Of a stretch of DNA of 64,000 bases, positions 38,248-48,468 are shown in pieces (position 1 is the first letter of the stretch; every line of letters starts with the position of its first letter). A program made the translations under genes and the position numbers. Source of the DNA: Abyssicoccus albus (lineage in GTDB: Bacteria; Bacillota; Bacilli; Staphylococcales; Abyssicoccaceae). The DNA is taken from assembly GCF_003815035.1 (NCBI RefSeq), contig NZ_RKRK01000002.1, positions 178,156-242,155 of the forward strand, given 5' to 3'. Below the pieces are notes generated by a model that saw nothing but the letters and a program-made list of their open reading frames with translations, had not been told where the DNA came from and made no database searches.

Positions 38248-38626
38248 AAATGAATAATGAAATGATGCCTGAAGTAAATAATAAAAAGAGCGATGCAATA
38301 AATAATCCTCCGAACTGATATGGCATGTCGGGGTTGATACTTAATGACTTAGGATTCATCACGTCATCATTTGCTTGAATGTTTTGTAAACTTTTTGGTT
38401 TCATACGGTACATAAACTTTTTGAAAGAGTAACTAAAAATACTATATGCTTTCCGATTGATCAAAAATAAAATGAGTGAAATGGTTAAACCGATGATAGA
38501 GAAAAAGACGATATAGTCGAATAATGTTTGACCAATCTTATCATTTTTAAAAAATAGAAAAACAATGATAGAAATTATAATGATTACAGCACAATAAATT
38601 AATGTGTTTCTTAAAATATGTTTCAT
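38246..38626 (-). CDS. DUF3899 membrane protein
   Basis: A 126-residue protein with two N-terminal transmembrane helices, a basic cytoplasmic loop containing FSYSFKKFMYRMKPKS, and a third helix at the C-terminus (FGGLFIASLFLLFTSGIISL). This layout is that of DUF3899 proteins found between fabF and the opp genes in staphylococci. AAAGGAGATCAT precedes the ATG. Function unknown. Confidence 0.8.
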   Translation of the reverse strand: MKHILRNTLIYCAVIIIISIIVFLFFKNDKIGQTLFDYIVFFSIIGLTISLILFLINRKAYSIFSYSFKKFMYRMKPKSLQNIQANDDVMNPKSLSINPDMPYQFGGLFIASLFLLFTSGIISLFI

Positions 38627-38739
38627 ATGATCTCCTTTGGTATTTTATTATTTTAAATATTAACATAATATTTCTTAGAAGATAATACGATAATAAATAA
38701 CTGAAAATAATAAAATATTTAAATTTTCTAAAAATAAAC

Positions 38740-38790
38740 TTGCATTATTTTTCAAGCCTTTGTATAATTAAGTCAAATCTTCTGAAAATT
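38740..38790 (+). promoter_or_regulatory. oppA1 promoter with CodY box
   Basis: TTGCAT (38740-38745), 17-bp spacer, TATAAT (38763-38768), then AATCTTCTGAAAATT (38776-38790), 14 of 15 matches to the CodY consensus AATTTTCWGAAAATT. The box covers the expected transcription start, so CodY with branched-chain amino acids and GTP should repress. Confidence 0.8.
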
Positions 38791-38832
38791 CTAATTAGAA
38801 AGATTTTATAAAACCTTAGGAGGAATTTACAC

Positions 38833-40491
38833 ATGGCAAAAAGATGGAAACTTTATACTGCATCAACACTAGCACTCACATTAGCATTGGCAGGTTGTTC
38901 ATCAACAGGAAATAGTGGTGACTCTGCATCTAAAGAAGGTGGGGAAGGATCGGATGAAAAGAAAGTATTAAATTTATCTGCAGCATCTGATATTCCTACG
39001 ATGGATAGTTCATTAGCAACTGACCAAGTATCATTCTACATAATGAATCAAACTCAAGAGGGATTATATAGATTAGGAGAAGATGATAAAGCTGTAGATG
39101 GGATTGCAGAAGGTGAACCAGAAGTTAGTGAAGATAGTAAAAAATATACATTTAAACTTCGTGAAGACGCGAAGTGGTCTAATGGTGATCCAGTAACAGC
39201 CAAAGACTTTGAATATGGTTGGAAACGTACGTTAGATCCTGAAACGGCTTCAGAATATGGCTATATTATGTACGATATTAAAAATGCCGAAGCCGTAAAT
39301 ACAGGAAAGAAAAAAGTTGATGAACTGGGTATTAAAGCGGTTGATGATTATACATTAGAGGTTGAATTAGAAAAACCATTACCGTACTTTAAAGAGTTAC
39401 TCACATTTGCTACATTCTATCCATTGAATGAAAAGTATGTAGAAGAACAAGGTGATAAATTTGGTACGACAGAAGAAAAGACGCTATATAATGGACCGTT
39501 TGAGTTAACAGATTGGGAAACAGAAAGTAAGTTCAAACTTGTACCAAACGAAGAATATTGGGATAAAGAAGCAGTTAAGTTAGATGAAGTAAACTTCCAA
39601 GTCGTAAAGGACCCTCAAACTGCGATCAACCTTTACGAAACAGGAAAAATCGATATTGTAGGTTTAAGTGCTGAGCATGTAGATAATTATAAAGAAGATC
39701 CTAACTTTAACACAGAACTCAGAACGTCAACATTCTTTATGAGATTTAACCAAAATGACGAAATCATGGCGAACAAAAACGTAAGACTTGCAATCAATAA
39801 GGCAATTGATAAAGAAAAATATGTTCAATCAAATTTAAACAACGGTTCCATCGCTTTTGATAAATTAACGCCTAAAGAGTTTGTTAAAGGTCCAGACGAA
39901 AAGGATTATGTTGAAGGCGTTAAATCAGAATTGTCATATGACTTAGAAGGTGCGAAAGAAGCTTGGGAAAAAGCTAAAAAAGAGCTCGGTAAAGATAAAA
40001 TAGAAATTGAGTTATTAACATATGATTCTGAAACATCGAAGACAGATGCAGAATATTTCCAAGCACAACTTCAAAAGAATTTAGATGGTTTATCACTTAA
40101 GATTAAACAACAACCATTCAAACAAAAGCTTGCGCTTGAATCTAAAGGAGATTACCAATTATCATTTGCTGGTTGGGGTCCTGACTATCCGGATCCAATG
40201 ACATTTGTCGATTTGTTTGTGACAGATGGTGCACACAACCAAATGGAGTGGTCGAACTCAGAGTTTGACAAATTGGTTAAAGATGCTAAAGGTGAATTAG
40301 CCGATAAGCCTGAAGAACGCTGGGCTGCAATGCAAGAAGCAGAGAATATCTTGTTAGAAGATGCTGCAATTATGCCGATGTATCAAGCAGGTGCAGCGTA
40401 CTTACAACAACCTTACATCAAAAACTATCAACGCCATAAATTTGGTGCTGATATGACATTCAAACATGTTGATATTGAAGGTAAAGAATAA
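38833..40491 (+). CDS. oppA: Oligopeptide ABC transporter substrate-binding lipoprotein, copy 1
   Basis: A 552-residue SBP_bac_5 lipoprotein. The signal peptide ends with lipobox LAGC (Cys22 lipidated), followed by a Ser/Gly/Glu linker and a mature domain with DAKWSNGDPVTAKDFEYGWK near residue 115 and FAGWGPDYPDPMTFVDLF near 440, typical of peptide-binding OppA. AGGAGG precedes the ATG. It is closely related to the next gene, of identical length, suggesting a tandem duplication with possible specialisation in peptide choice. It has its own CodY-controlled promoter and a terminator, so it can be expressed apart from the rest of the opp cluster. Confidence 0.93.
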   Translation: MAKRWKLYTASTLALTLALAGCSSTGNSGDSASKEGGEGSDEKKVLNLSAASDIPTMDSSLATDQVSFYIMNQTQEGLYRLGEDDKAVDGIAEGEPEVSEDSKKYTFKLREDAKWSNGDPVTAKDFEYGWKRTLDPETASEYGYIMYDIKNAEAVNTGKKKVDELGIKAVDDYTLEVELEKPLPYFKELLTFATFYPLNEKYVEEQGDKFGTTEEKTLYNGPFELTDWETESKFKLVPNEEYWDKEAVKLDEVNFQVVKDPQTAINLYETGKIDIVGLSAEHVDNYKEDPNFNTELRTSTFFMRFNQNDEIMANKNVRLAINKAIDKEKYVQSNLNNGSIAFDKLTPKEFVKGPDEKDYVEGVKSELSYDLEGAKEAWEKAKKELGKDKIEIELLTYDSETSKTDAEYFQAQLQKNLDGLSLKIKQQPFKQKLALESKGDYQLSFAGWGPDYPDPMTFVDLFVTDGAHNQMEWSNSEFDKLVKDAKGELADKPEERWAAMQEAENILLEDAAIMPMYQAGAAYLQQPYIKNYQRHKFGADMTFKHVDIEGKE

Positions 40492-40527
40492 TTTACCTTG
40501 AATATAAATCAATAATTTCATTCATAG

Positions 40528-40562
40528 AGAGCAATGAATCCTCCCATTCATTGCTCTTTACT
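40528..40562 (+). terminator. Terminator between oppA1 and oppA2
   Basis: Twelve-bp stem AGAGCAATGAAT / ATTCATTGCTCT (40528-40539 and 40546-40557) with a 6-base loop and a short U-run. Confidence 0.8.
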
Positions 40563-40615
40563 CTGTTAAAATATTAGAAAATTGCCACAAGCACAAATAT
40601 AATTTAAATTCAATA

Positions 40616-40665
40616 TTGCATTGAAAAAATATTTACCCTATAATAAAACTAATCTTCAGAAAATT
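40616..40665 (+). promoter_or_regulatory. oppA2 promoter with CodY box
   Basis: TTGCAT (40616-40621), 17-bp spacer, TATAAT (40639-40644), then AATCTTCAGAAAATT (40651-40665), 14 of 15 to the CodY consensus. The layout copies the oppA1 promoter. A small hairpin TGCAAC-GTTA-GTTGCA follows before the ribosome binding site. Confidence 0.82.
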
Positions 40666-40713
40666 GAAGGAATTATTGATTGCAACGTTAGTTGCATTGG
40701 GAGGAGTTACATT

Positions 40714-42372
40714 ATGTATAAAAACCTTGGTAAGATGACAGCGCTTACACTATCAGCATCGTTAGTGCTTGCAGCATGCTCAACGAGCGGTGGTGGTAAA
40801 TCAGAAGGTGGTTCAGGTGAAGATGGTGAGGATAAACAAGTCTTAAACTTATCTGCAGCATCTGATATTCCAACAATGAACTCAGCACTTGCAACAGATT
40901 CAGCTTCAACGAGTGTGTTAGGACAAACACAAGAAGGTCTATACTCTTTAGGGAAAGATGACAAGATTGAAGAAGGGGTTGCCGAAGGTGAGCCTGAAGT
41001 ATCAGAAGATAAGAAAACTTATACGATTAAATTGCGTGAAGATGCCAAATGGTCAAATGGTGAAGCGGTGACGGCGAAAGATTTCGTATTCGCATGGCAA
41101 ACAGCGTTAAACCCTGAAACAGGATCTGAATTTGCGTACTTTTTATATGATATCAAAAACGCAGAAGCGATTAATAATGGCGATAAGAAAGTCGATGAAT
41201 TAGGTGTCAAAGCAATCGATGATCAAACATTAGAAATTGAATTAGAAAAACCAGTGCCATACTTCCAACAATTATTAACATTCCCTACGTTCTATCCGTT
41301 AAACGAAAAGTTCTATAATGAACAAGATGGTAAGTATGGAACGTCAGAAGATAAGACTTTATACAACGGTCCGTTTGTTTTAAATAACTGGGAGACTGAA
41401 AGTAAATACCAATTAACACCAAATGAAGAATATTGGGATAAAGAAGCAGTTAATTTAGATGAAGTAAACTTCCAAATTGTTAAGGACGTTCAAACAGGAA
41501 TTAACCTTTACGAAACAGGGAAAATTGATATTACTGGTTTAAGTGCAGAACATGTTGACAGTTATAAAGAAGATGAAAACTTTGAGACTGACTTACGTGC
41601 ATCAACATTCTACTTCGTATTTAACTTAGAAAATGAAACATTAAAGAATGAAAATGTCCGTCAAGCGATTGCACAATCGATTGATAAAGAGAAATATGTT
41701 TCATCAAATAGAAATAATGGTTCAAAAGCATATGACAAATTCACACCATCAGAATTAGTTGAATCAGAAGGTGGAGAAGAATATACAGAAGGTGTAGACG
41801 CACCGTATAGCTATAACCCAGAAGCTGCTAAGAAAGCTTGGGAAAAAGCGAAAGAAGAACTTGGAAAAGATGAGATTACAATTGAATTGTTAACATTTGA
41901 TCAAGATTCTGCAAAAACGGATGCTGAATATTTCCAATCACAACTTGAGCAAAACTTAGATGGTTTATCACTTAAAATTAAGCAACAACCATTCAAACAA
42001 AAAATTGCTCTAGAAGATAAAGGACAATTTGAAATTGGTTTCTCAGGGTGGGGAGCTGATTATCCAGATCCATTATCATTCTTAGAAATTTTAACGACTG
42101 GCAATAACCAAAACAGTTCTGGTTGGTCTAACCCTGAATATGATAAAGCAATTGAATCAGCAAAAGGTGATCTAGCGACGAAGCCGGAAGAAAGAATCAA
42201 AGCATTACAAGAAGCTGAAGCATTAATGTTGAAAGATGCACCAGTAATGCCGTTGTATCAAACAGGTGCTGCATACTTACAACAACCGTACATTAAAGAT
42301 TATCACCGTCATAAATTTGGTGTTGACTTCTCATTGAAGACAACAAGTATTGAAGGTAAAGAATCAAAATAA
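40714..42372 (+). CDS. oppA: Oligopeptide ABC transporter substrate-binding lipoprotein, copy 2
   Basis: A 552-residue SBP_bac_5 lipoprotein with lipobox LAAC (Cys22) and the same mature architecture as copy 1: DAKWSNGEAVTAKDFVFAWQ near residue 110 and FSGWGADYPDPLSFLEIL near 440. GGGAGGAG precedes the ATG at 40714; a longer TTG reading upstream runs through the promoter and CodY box and is rejected. It lies directly before oppB with a stable intercistronic hairpin but no U-run between them, so oppA2-oppBCDF is probably one transcript. Its peptide specificity relative to copy 1 is unknown. Confidence 0.93.
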   Translation: MYKNLGKMTALTLSASLVLAACSTSGGGKSEGGSGEDGEDKQVLNLSAASDIPTMNSALATDSASTSVLGQTQEGLYSLGKDDKIEEGVAEGEPEVSEDKKTYTIKLREDAKWSNGEAVTAKDFVFAWQTALNPETGSEFAYFLYDIKNAEAINNGDKKVDELGVKAIDDQTLEIELEKPVPYFQQLLTFPTFYPLNEKFYNEQDGKYGTSEDKTLYNGPFVLNNWETESKYQLTPNEEYWDKEAVNLDEVNFQIVKDVQTGINLYETGKIDITGLSAEHVDSYKEDENFETDLRASTFYFVFNLENETLKNENVRQAIAQSIDKEKYVSSNRNNGSKAYDKFTPSELVESEGGEEYTEGVDAPYSYNPEAAKKAWEKAKEELGKDEITIELLTFDQDSAKTDAEYFQSQLEQNLDGLSLKIKQQPFKQKIALEDKGQFEIGFSGWGADYPDPLSFLEILTTGNNQNSSGWSNPEYDKAIESAKGDLATKPEERIKALQEAEALMLKDAPVMPLYQTGAAYLQQPYIKDYHRHKFGVDFSLKTTSIEGKESK

Positions 42373-42384
42373 TACAACATAAGT

Positions 42385-42423
42385 GATGAACACGAAGAGT
42401 ATGTCATACTCTTCGTATTCATC
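42385..42423 (+). other. Intercistronic mRNA hairpin between oppA2 and oppB
   Basis: A 17-bp stem with one internal mismatch (42385-42402 against 42406-42423) and a 3-base loop, with no U-run after it. Such hairpins commonly protect the 3' end of binding-protein mRNA, giving more OppA than membrane subunits. Confidence 0.6.
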
Positions 42424-42443
42424 TATATTAAGGAGGTTAAACG

Positions 42444-43367
42444 ATGTTCAAATATATTTTAAAACGTATCGGTTATATGTTTGTAACACTATACATCATT
42501 GCAACGATCACGTTTTTTTTAATGAAATTATTACCAGGTTCACCATTTAATGATGAAAAATTATCTCCAGAACAACGACAAATTTTAAATGAAAGATATG
42601 GATTAGGAGACCCTGTATTTGTGCAATACTTAACATATTTAAAGAATATCGCAACAGGAGATTTTGGTGTTTCTTTCAAATACGATGGACGTGATGTATT
42701 ACCATTGATTATGGAAAGATTACCAGTATCAGCTGAAGTAGGAATCTATGCTATTTTTTTCGGTGTGATTATCGGAGTAATTCTCGGTGTCATTGCAGCG
42801 GTTAAACAAAATAGTTGGATTGACTACCTTGCAACATTCATCTCAGTATTATTCGTAGCCGTTCCGTCATTTGTAATTGGTACATACTTACAATACTTTT
42901 TTGGGGTTGAATGGGAAATACTTCCGGTTGCAGGTTGGGATGGACCATTATATATTATCATGCCAGCGATTGCATTAATGTGTAGTCCAATTGCGACGGT
43001 AGCTCGTTATATTCGTGCTGAAATGATTGAAGTATTAGGATCAGACTATATTACTTTAGCTAAAGCAAAAGGGAATTCGACAGTTTCGGTATTGTTTAAA
43101 CATGCTTTAAGAAATGCATTGATCCCAATCGTTACAATCGTTGGGCCAATGGCTGTATTTACTTTAACAGGGGCTTTAACGATTGAACAAATTTTTGCTA
43201 TTCCAGGGATGTGTGATCAGTTCGTTAATTCAATTATGACGAATGACTATCCAGTGATTATGGCGTTGACAATGTTTTTCAGTATTTTACTCGTTGTAAT
43301 TTTACTCGTGGTAGATATTTTATATGTGATAATTGACCCGAGAATTAGATTGGATGGTGACAGTTAA
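42444..43367 (+). CDS. oppB: Oligopeptide ABC transporter permease OppB
   Basis: A 307-residue inner permease with six transmembrane helices. The N-terminal segment ITFFLMKLLPGSPF and the EAA loop region DYITLAKAKGNSTVSVLFKHA (near residue 200), which contacts the ATPases, are typical of OppB/DppB. AAGGAGG precedes the ATG. Its stop codon overlaps the oppC start (TAATG). It pairs with OppC to form the translocation path for peptides delivered by OppA. Confidence 0.95.
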   Translation: MFKYILKRIGYMFVTLYIIATITFFLMKLLPGSPFNDEKLSPEQRQILNERYGLGDPVFVQYLTYLKNIATGDFGVSFKYDGRDVLPLIMERLPVSAEVGIYAIFFGVIIGVILGVIAAVKQNSWIDYLATFISVLFVAVPSFVIGTYLQYFFGVEWEILPVAGWDGPLYIIMPAIALMCSPIATVARYIRAEMIEVLGSDYITLAKAKGNSTVSVLFKHALRNALIPIVTIVGPMAVFTLTGALTIEQIFAIPGMCDQFVNSIMTNDYPVIMALTMFFSILLVVILLVVDILYVIIDPRIRLDGDS

Positions 43368-44431
43368 TGACTAGAGAACAAGATCATACAAAAAAAATTG
43401 ACGTTAATGCAGCAGATGCACATCAGGAATTAACATCTCCAATAGGGTCAATGGCGTTTGCCAAACAAGATTCAAGCCAACATGAAGTTATTCAACGAAA
43501 AAGTAAAAACTTCTGGCAAGATGCAGCATATCAAATATATAAAAACAAATTAGCACTTGCTGGCTTAATTGTCATGATACTTCTCGGTATTATGGCTTGG
43601 GTAGGGCCGATGATGAATGGTCATAGTTTCCATGCACAAAACTTAGATCATAAAAACTTGCCACCGAAAGTCCATGCTTTAGCTGATATACCATTTTCAC
43701 CATTTGATGGTTTAAATAAAGATGGAATCGACGTATATGAAACGAGAGACATTAAAGAAGCGTATTGGTTTGGAACGGATAACTTAGGTCGTGATTTATG
43801 GACACGTGTATGGAAAGGGACTCAAATTTCTGTCATTATCGGTTTAGCAGCTTCATTAATTGATTTAATCATCGGTGTAATTTATGGTTCGATTTCAGGT
43901 TATGTCGGTGGAAGAGTAGATACAATTATGCAGCGTATCGTTGAAATTTTAAGTAGTATTCCATACTTGATTTTAGTTATTTTACTAATTGTTGTTATGG
44001 ATGCTGGATTGTTCACTATTATTTTTGCACTGGCAGTACTTGGTTGGCTCGGAATGAGTCGTATTGTACGTGGGCAGTTCTTAAAGTTAAAGAATGAAGA
44101 GTTTGTTATGGCATCAAGAACATTAGGAGCATCTAAAAGTCGATTAATTTTTAGACATATTTTACCGAATACTTTAGGTCCAATTATCGTAACATTGATG
44201 TTCTCAATTCCAGGTGCAATCTTCTCAGAGGCTTTCTTAAGCTTTATCGGTTTAGGTATACCGGCACCGAACGCATCATTAGGATCATTAATAAATGATG
44301 GCCGTAAAGTATTATTATTACATCCATATCAACTAATGATTCCTTCATTAGTATTGAGTGTGTTGATATTATCATTCTACTTATTCGGTGATGGATTACG
44401 TGATGCATTCGATCCGAAGATGAGAGATTAA
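43367..44431 (+). CDS. oppC: Oligopeptide ABC transporter permease OppC
   Basis: A 354-residue permease with a cytoplasmic N-terminal extension of about 60 residues, then six helices. The OppC N-domain is followed by YWFGTDNLGRDLWTRVWKGT near residue 130 and the EAA motif FVMASRTLGASKSRLIFRHI near 245. It is translationally coupled to oppB by a 1-bp overlap. The long N-terminal tail, lacking similarity I can name, is somewhat longer than in many OppC proteins. Confidence 0.95.
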   Translation: MTREQDHTKKIDVNAADAHQELTSPIGSMAFAKQDSSQHEVIQRKSKNFWQDAAYQIYKNKLALAGLIVMILLGIMAWVGPMMNGHSFHAQNLDHKNLPPKVHALADIPFSPFDGLNKDGIDVYETRDIKEAYWFGTDNLGRDLWTRVWKGTQISVIIGLAASLIDLIIGVIYGSISGYVGGRVDTIMQRIVEILSSIPYLILVILLIVVMDAGLFTIIFALAVLGWLGMSRIVRGQFLKLKNEEFVMASRTLGASKSRLIFRHILPNTLGPIIVTLMFSIPGAIFSEAFLSFIGLGIPAPNASLGSLINDGRKVLLLHPYQLMIPSLVLSVLILSFYLFGDGLRDAFDPKMRD

Positions 44432-44444
44432 GGAGGATAACCTA

Positions 44445-45527
44445 ATGGAAAATACAACAGAACCGTTATTACAAGTTAAAGATTTAAAAGTATCCTTCGA
44501 CATACGTGCAGGCGAAGTACAAGCTGTTCGTGGTGTAGACTTCGTTTTAAATAAAGGTGAAACATTAGCAATCGTTGGTGAATCAGGTTCAGGAAAATCT
44601 GTTACAACGAAAGCGATTATGAGGTTATTACCAGGTCGTGTTGGGAGAATTAAATCTGGTCAAGTGTTATTTAATAATCAAGACTTAGCTAAGCTTAAAG
44701 AGAAGGACATGCAAAACATTCGAGGGAGTGAAATTTCATTAATTTCTCAAGACCCAATGACGTCTCTTAATCCAACAATGACGATTGGACGTCAAGTTGC
44801 AGAACCATTAATCAAACATATGAATATGTCTAAATCTGATGCGAAGAAAAGAGCCATAGAAATTTTGAAGGATGTTGGCATTAAGAAGGCAGAAGAGCGT
44901 TACGGGATGTATCCTCATCAGTTCTCTGGTGGTCAAAGACAACGTATCGTTATTGCGACTGCTTTAGCATGTGAGCCGAAAATACTCATTGCTGATGAAC
45001 CGACAACAGCCCTTGATGTGACGATGCAAGCACAAATTCTTGATTTGATGAATGAATTGAAAGAGAAATTTGGAACTGCAATTATTTTCATTACTCACGA
45101 TTTAGGTGTCGTTGCAAATGTTGCGGATAAAGTTGCTGTAATGTATGGTGGTCAAATTGTCGAAAGTGGTCAAGTAGATGAAATATTCTACAATCCGAAA
45201 CATCCATATACATGGGGGTTATTGTCAAGTATGCCATCACTAGATACAACGAAAGACATTTCATTACAAGCCATTCCAGGTACGCCGCCTGATTTGATTA
45301 ATCCGCCTAAAGGTGATGCGTTTGCACCACGTAGTGAATACGCATTGGAAATTGATTTCGAAGAACCACCGCCATGGTTCCAAGTATCTGATACACACTT
45401 TGTAAGGTCTTGGTTACTACATCCGGATGCACCACATGTAGAGCCACCTGAAATGGTGAAAATGAAGCATCGTGATTTACCAGGGCAGTTTGATACACCA
45501 AAACAAGTGAAGGGGGTACTTGCATAA
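44445..45527 (+). CDS. oppD: Oligopeptide ABC transporter ATP-binding protein OppD
   Basis: A 360-residue ATPase. Walker A GESGSGKSVTTKAI is near residue 48, the ABC signature QFSGGQRQRIVIA near 160 and Walker B ILIADEPTTALDVT near 182. The C-terminal oligo_HPY domain (IPGTPPDLINPPKGDAFAPR) is typical of Opp/Dpp ATPases, though I do not see the full set of cysteines that bind an Fe-S cluster in some homologues. AAGGAGGATAACCTA precedes the ATG. Its stop overlaps the oppF start by 1 bp. Confidence 0.95.
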   Translation: MENTTEPLLQVKDLKVSFDIRAGEVQAVRGVDFVLNKGETLAIVGESGSGKSVTTKAIMRLLPGRVGRIKSGQVLFNNQDLAKLKEKDMQNIRGSEISLISQDPMTSLNPTMTIGRQVAEPLIKHMNMSKSDAKKRAIEILKDVGIKKAEERYGMYPHQFSGGQRQRIVIATALACEPKILIADEPTTALDVTMQAQILDLMNELKEKFGTAIIFITHDLGVVANVADKVAVMYGGQIVESGQVDEIFYNPKHPYTWGLLSSMPSLDTTKDISLQAIPGTPPDLINPPKGDAFAPRSEYALEIDFEEPPPWFQVSDTHFVRSWLLHPDAPHVEPPEMVKMKHRDLPGQFDTPKQVKGVLA

Positions 45528-46582
45528 TGACACCACCTAAAATTGATGTTAAATCTAGTATTCGTAATGATATTGTCTGGTTATCAGATGAAGAAAAAGA
45601 AGGCGTTAAATTATATAAAGATGGTAAGACTAAATTAGTTCAAGTGAGAGGTCTTAAGCAATACTTTAATGAGGGTAAACCTAATGAAGTAAGAGCGATT
45701 GACGATGTTTCATTTGATATTTATAAAGGTGAAACGTTTGGACTTGTAGGTGAATCAGGTTGTGGTAAATCAACAACAGGTCGTACAATTATTAAGCTTT
45801 ATGACGCGACAGCTGGTAAAGTAATTTTTGATGATGTAAATATACAAGATATCAAAAAACGTAAAGACTTAGCAGAATTCAATAGAAGAATGCAAATGAT
45901 TTTCCAAGATCCTTATGCTTCGCTTAACCCACGTTTGAAAGTTATGGATATCATCGCAGAAGGTATTGATATTCATAAACTATCAAAAAATAAACAAGAT
46001 AAAAAAGAGAGAGTTTATCAATTGCTAGAGCGTGTCGGTTTAAATAGAGAGCATGCGAACCGTTATCCACATGAGTTCTCTGGTGGACAGCGACAACGTA
46101 TTGGTATTGCAAGAGCATTAGCTGTAAGTCCAGACTTTATTATCGCCGATGAGCCAATTTCTGCATTGGACGTATCAATTCAAGCGCAAGTTGTAAACAT
46201 TTTACAAGACTTGCAACGTGAAGATGATTTAACTTATCTATTTATCGCGCATGATTTATCAATGGTTAAATATATATCTGACCGTATAGGGGTAATGTAC
46301 TTTGGTAAATTGGTTGAAATCGGGACGAGTGATGATATTTATAACTCACCATTCCATCCATATACGAAATCATTGTTAAGTGCCATTCCGCATCCAGACC
46401 CTGAGTCAGAGAGAACACGTGTAAGATCGACATATGATCCTGAAGTTCATAATTATGATGAGGATGATGTTGTTCAATTACGTGAAATTACTCCAGACCA
46501 TTATGTATATTGTTCTGAGAAAGAATTCGAAGAATATCGTAAAGAAGCAAATAAAAATGGATATACAGGTAACTTGAAATAG
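45527..46582 (+). CDS. oppF: Oligopeptide ABC transporter ATP-binding protein OppF
   Basis: A 351-residue ATPase that pairs with OppD. Walker A GESGCGKSTTGRTI near residue 78, signature EFSGGQRQRIGIARAL near 185, Walker B FIIADEPISALDVS near 206, and an oligo_HPY C-terminal region. It has an N-terminal extension of about 35 residues before the ABC domain. It is last in the opp operon and is followed by a strong bidirectional terminator. In S. aureus the orthologous opp3 operon lies between fabF and trpS, as here, but with oppA at the end instead of two copies at the front. Confidence 0.95.
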   Translation: MTPPKIDVKSSIRNDIVWLSDEEKEGVKLYKDGKTKLVQVRGLKQYFNEGKPNEVRAIDDVSFDIYKGETFGLVGESGCGKSTTGRTIIKLYDATAGKVIFDDVNIQDIKKRKDLAEFNRRMQMIFQDPYASLNPRLKVMDIIAEGIDIHKLSKNKQDKKERVYQLLERVGLNREHANRYPHEFSGGQRQRIGIARALAVSPDFIIADEPISALDVSIQAQVVNILQDLQREDDLTYLFIAHDLSMVKYISDRIGVMYFGKLVEIGTSDDIYNSPFHPYTKSLLSAIPHPDPESERTRVRSTYDPEVHNYDEDDVVQLREITPDHYVYCSEKEFEEYRKEANKNGYTGNLK

Positions 46583-46607
46583 TATAAAGCTAATAATAAT
46601 TAATAAT

Positions 46608-46648
46608 AAGAAGGTATAACATAAATATGTTTATGTTATACCTTCTTT
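46608..46648. terminator. Bidirectional terminator between oppF and trpS
   Basis: Perfect 18-bp stem (46608-46625 and 46630-46647) with a TATG loop, placed between convergent stop codons. Confidence 0.9.
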
Positions 46649-46652
46649 ATAT

Positions 46653-47714
<1,062 letters not shown>

Positions 47715-47892
47715 TTATATCATTTGTAAACAATTATGAATTTAATTTAATAGAAGATTTACAATAATTTTATGTGAATCTCATTAAATTTTAATGTTCT
47801 CGTTTTATAATATATATAAGCTAATTTTTAGCAAGTTATTGTTACATATCTCGTTACAATGGCTAATTTATATGAAATGGAGTGTAATATGT

Positions 47893-48291
47893 ATGGTTAC
47901 ATTATTTACCTCACCAAGTTGTACGTCTTGTAGAAAAGCGAAAGCATGGTTAAAAGAACATGATATTCCTTATACTGAACGTAACATTTTTCAAGAGCCG
48001 TTAACAATTGATGAAATTAAATCTATTTTGAGAATGACTGAAGATGGAACGGAAGAGATTATTTCTACGCGTTCTAAAACATATCAAAAATTAAACATCG
48101 AAATCGATGCAATGCCATTACAAGATTTATATCAAATCATCCAAGAAAACCCGGGCTTATTACGTCGTCCGATTATATTGGATGAGAAAAGACTTCAAGT
48201 TGGATACAACGAAGATGAGATTCGTAGATTTTTACCACGAAAAGTTCGTACGTTCCAATTACAAGAAGCACAAAAAATGGTTGATTTATAA
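47893..48291 (+). CDS. spxA: Global transcriptional regulator Spx
   Basis: A 132-residue ArsC-like protein that binds the RNA polymerase alpha C-terminal domain and controls disulfide-stress genes. The redox switch is Cys10-Thr-Ser-Cys13 in [13 protein letters not shown]. The interaction region with a conserved glycine near residue 52 and the C-terminal segment [20 protein letters not shown] are present. TGGAGTG precedes the ATG at 47893; longer readings start in the leader. The 246-bp gap to trpS holds a probable TATAAT near 47808 and an interrupted TTAGC/GCTAA hairpin close to the binding site. Both Spx degradation adaptors, MecA and YjbH, are encoded nearby. Confidence 0.95.
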   Translation: MVTLFTSPSCTSCRKAKAWLKEHDIPYTERNIFQEPLTIDEIKSILRMTEDGTEEIISTRSKTYQKLNIEIDAMPLQDLYQIIQENPGLLRRPIILDEKRLQVGYNEDEIRRFLPRKVRTFQLQEAQKMVDL

Positions 48292-48310
48292 AAATCAATT
48301 AAATGCATTT

Positions 48311-48349
48311 AAAAGCGTGTCTATCATTAAGATAGATACGCTTTTAATT
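48311..48349 (+). terminator. Terminator after spxA
   Basis: Fifteen-bp stem with one G-U pair (48311-48325 and 48331-48345), ATTAA loop, T-rich tail. Confidence 0.88.
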
Positions 48350-48380
48350 TGCAATTTTGTCCGTCTTTCTATATAATTAT

Positions 48381-48408
48381 TTGACAATATACTTAATCAT
48401 TATATTTT
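48381..48408 (+). promoter_or_regulatory. Candidate promoter of mecA
   Basis: Consensus TTGACA (48381-48386), 16-bp spacer, TATTTT (48403-48408). Confidence 0.5.
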
Positions 48409-48468
48409 AACTTTAACGCCAAAAGCGATAATATATATATAATAGATATGGACGAGAGGTGAATTAGA

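Noticed and set aside
40621..40713. TTG-initiated N-terminal extension of OppA copy 2
   Set aside because: It runs through the promoter and CodY box and would bury the lipoprotein signal peptide; the ATG at 40714 has a strong binding site.
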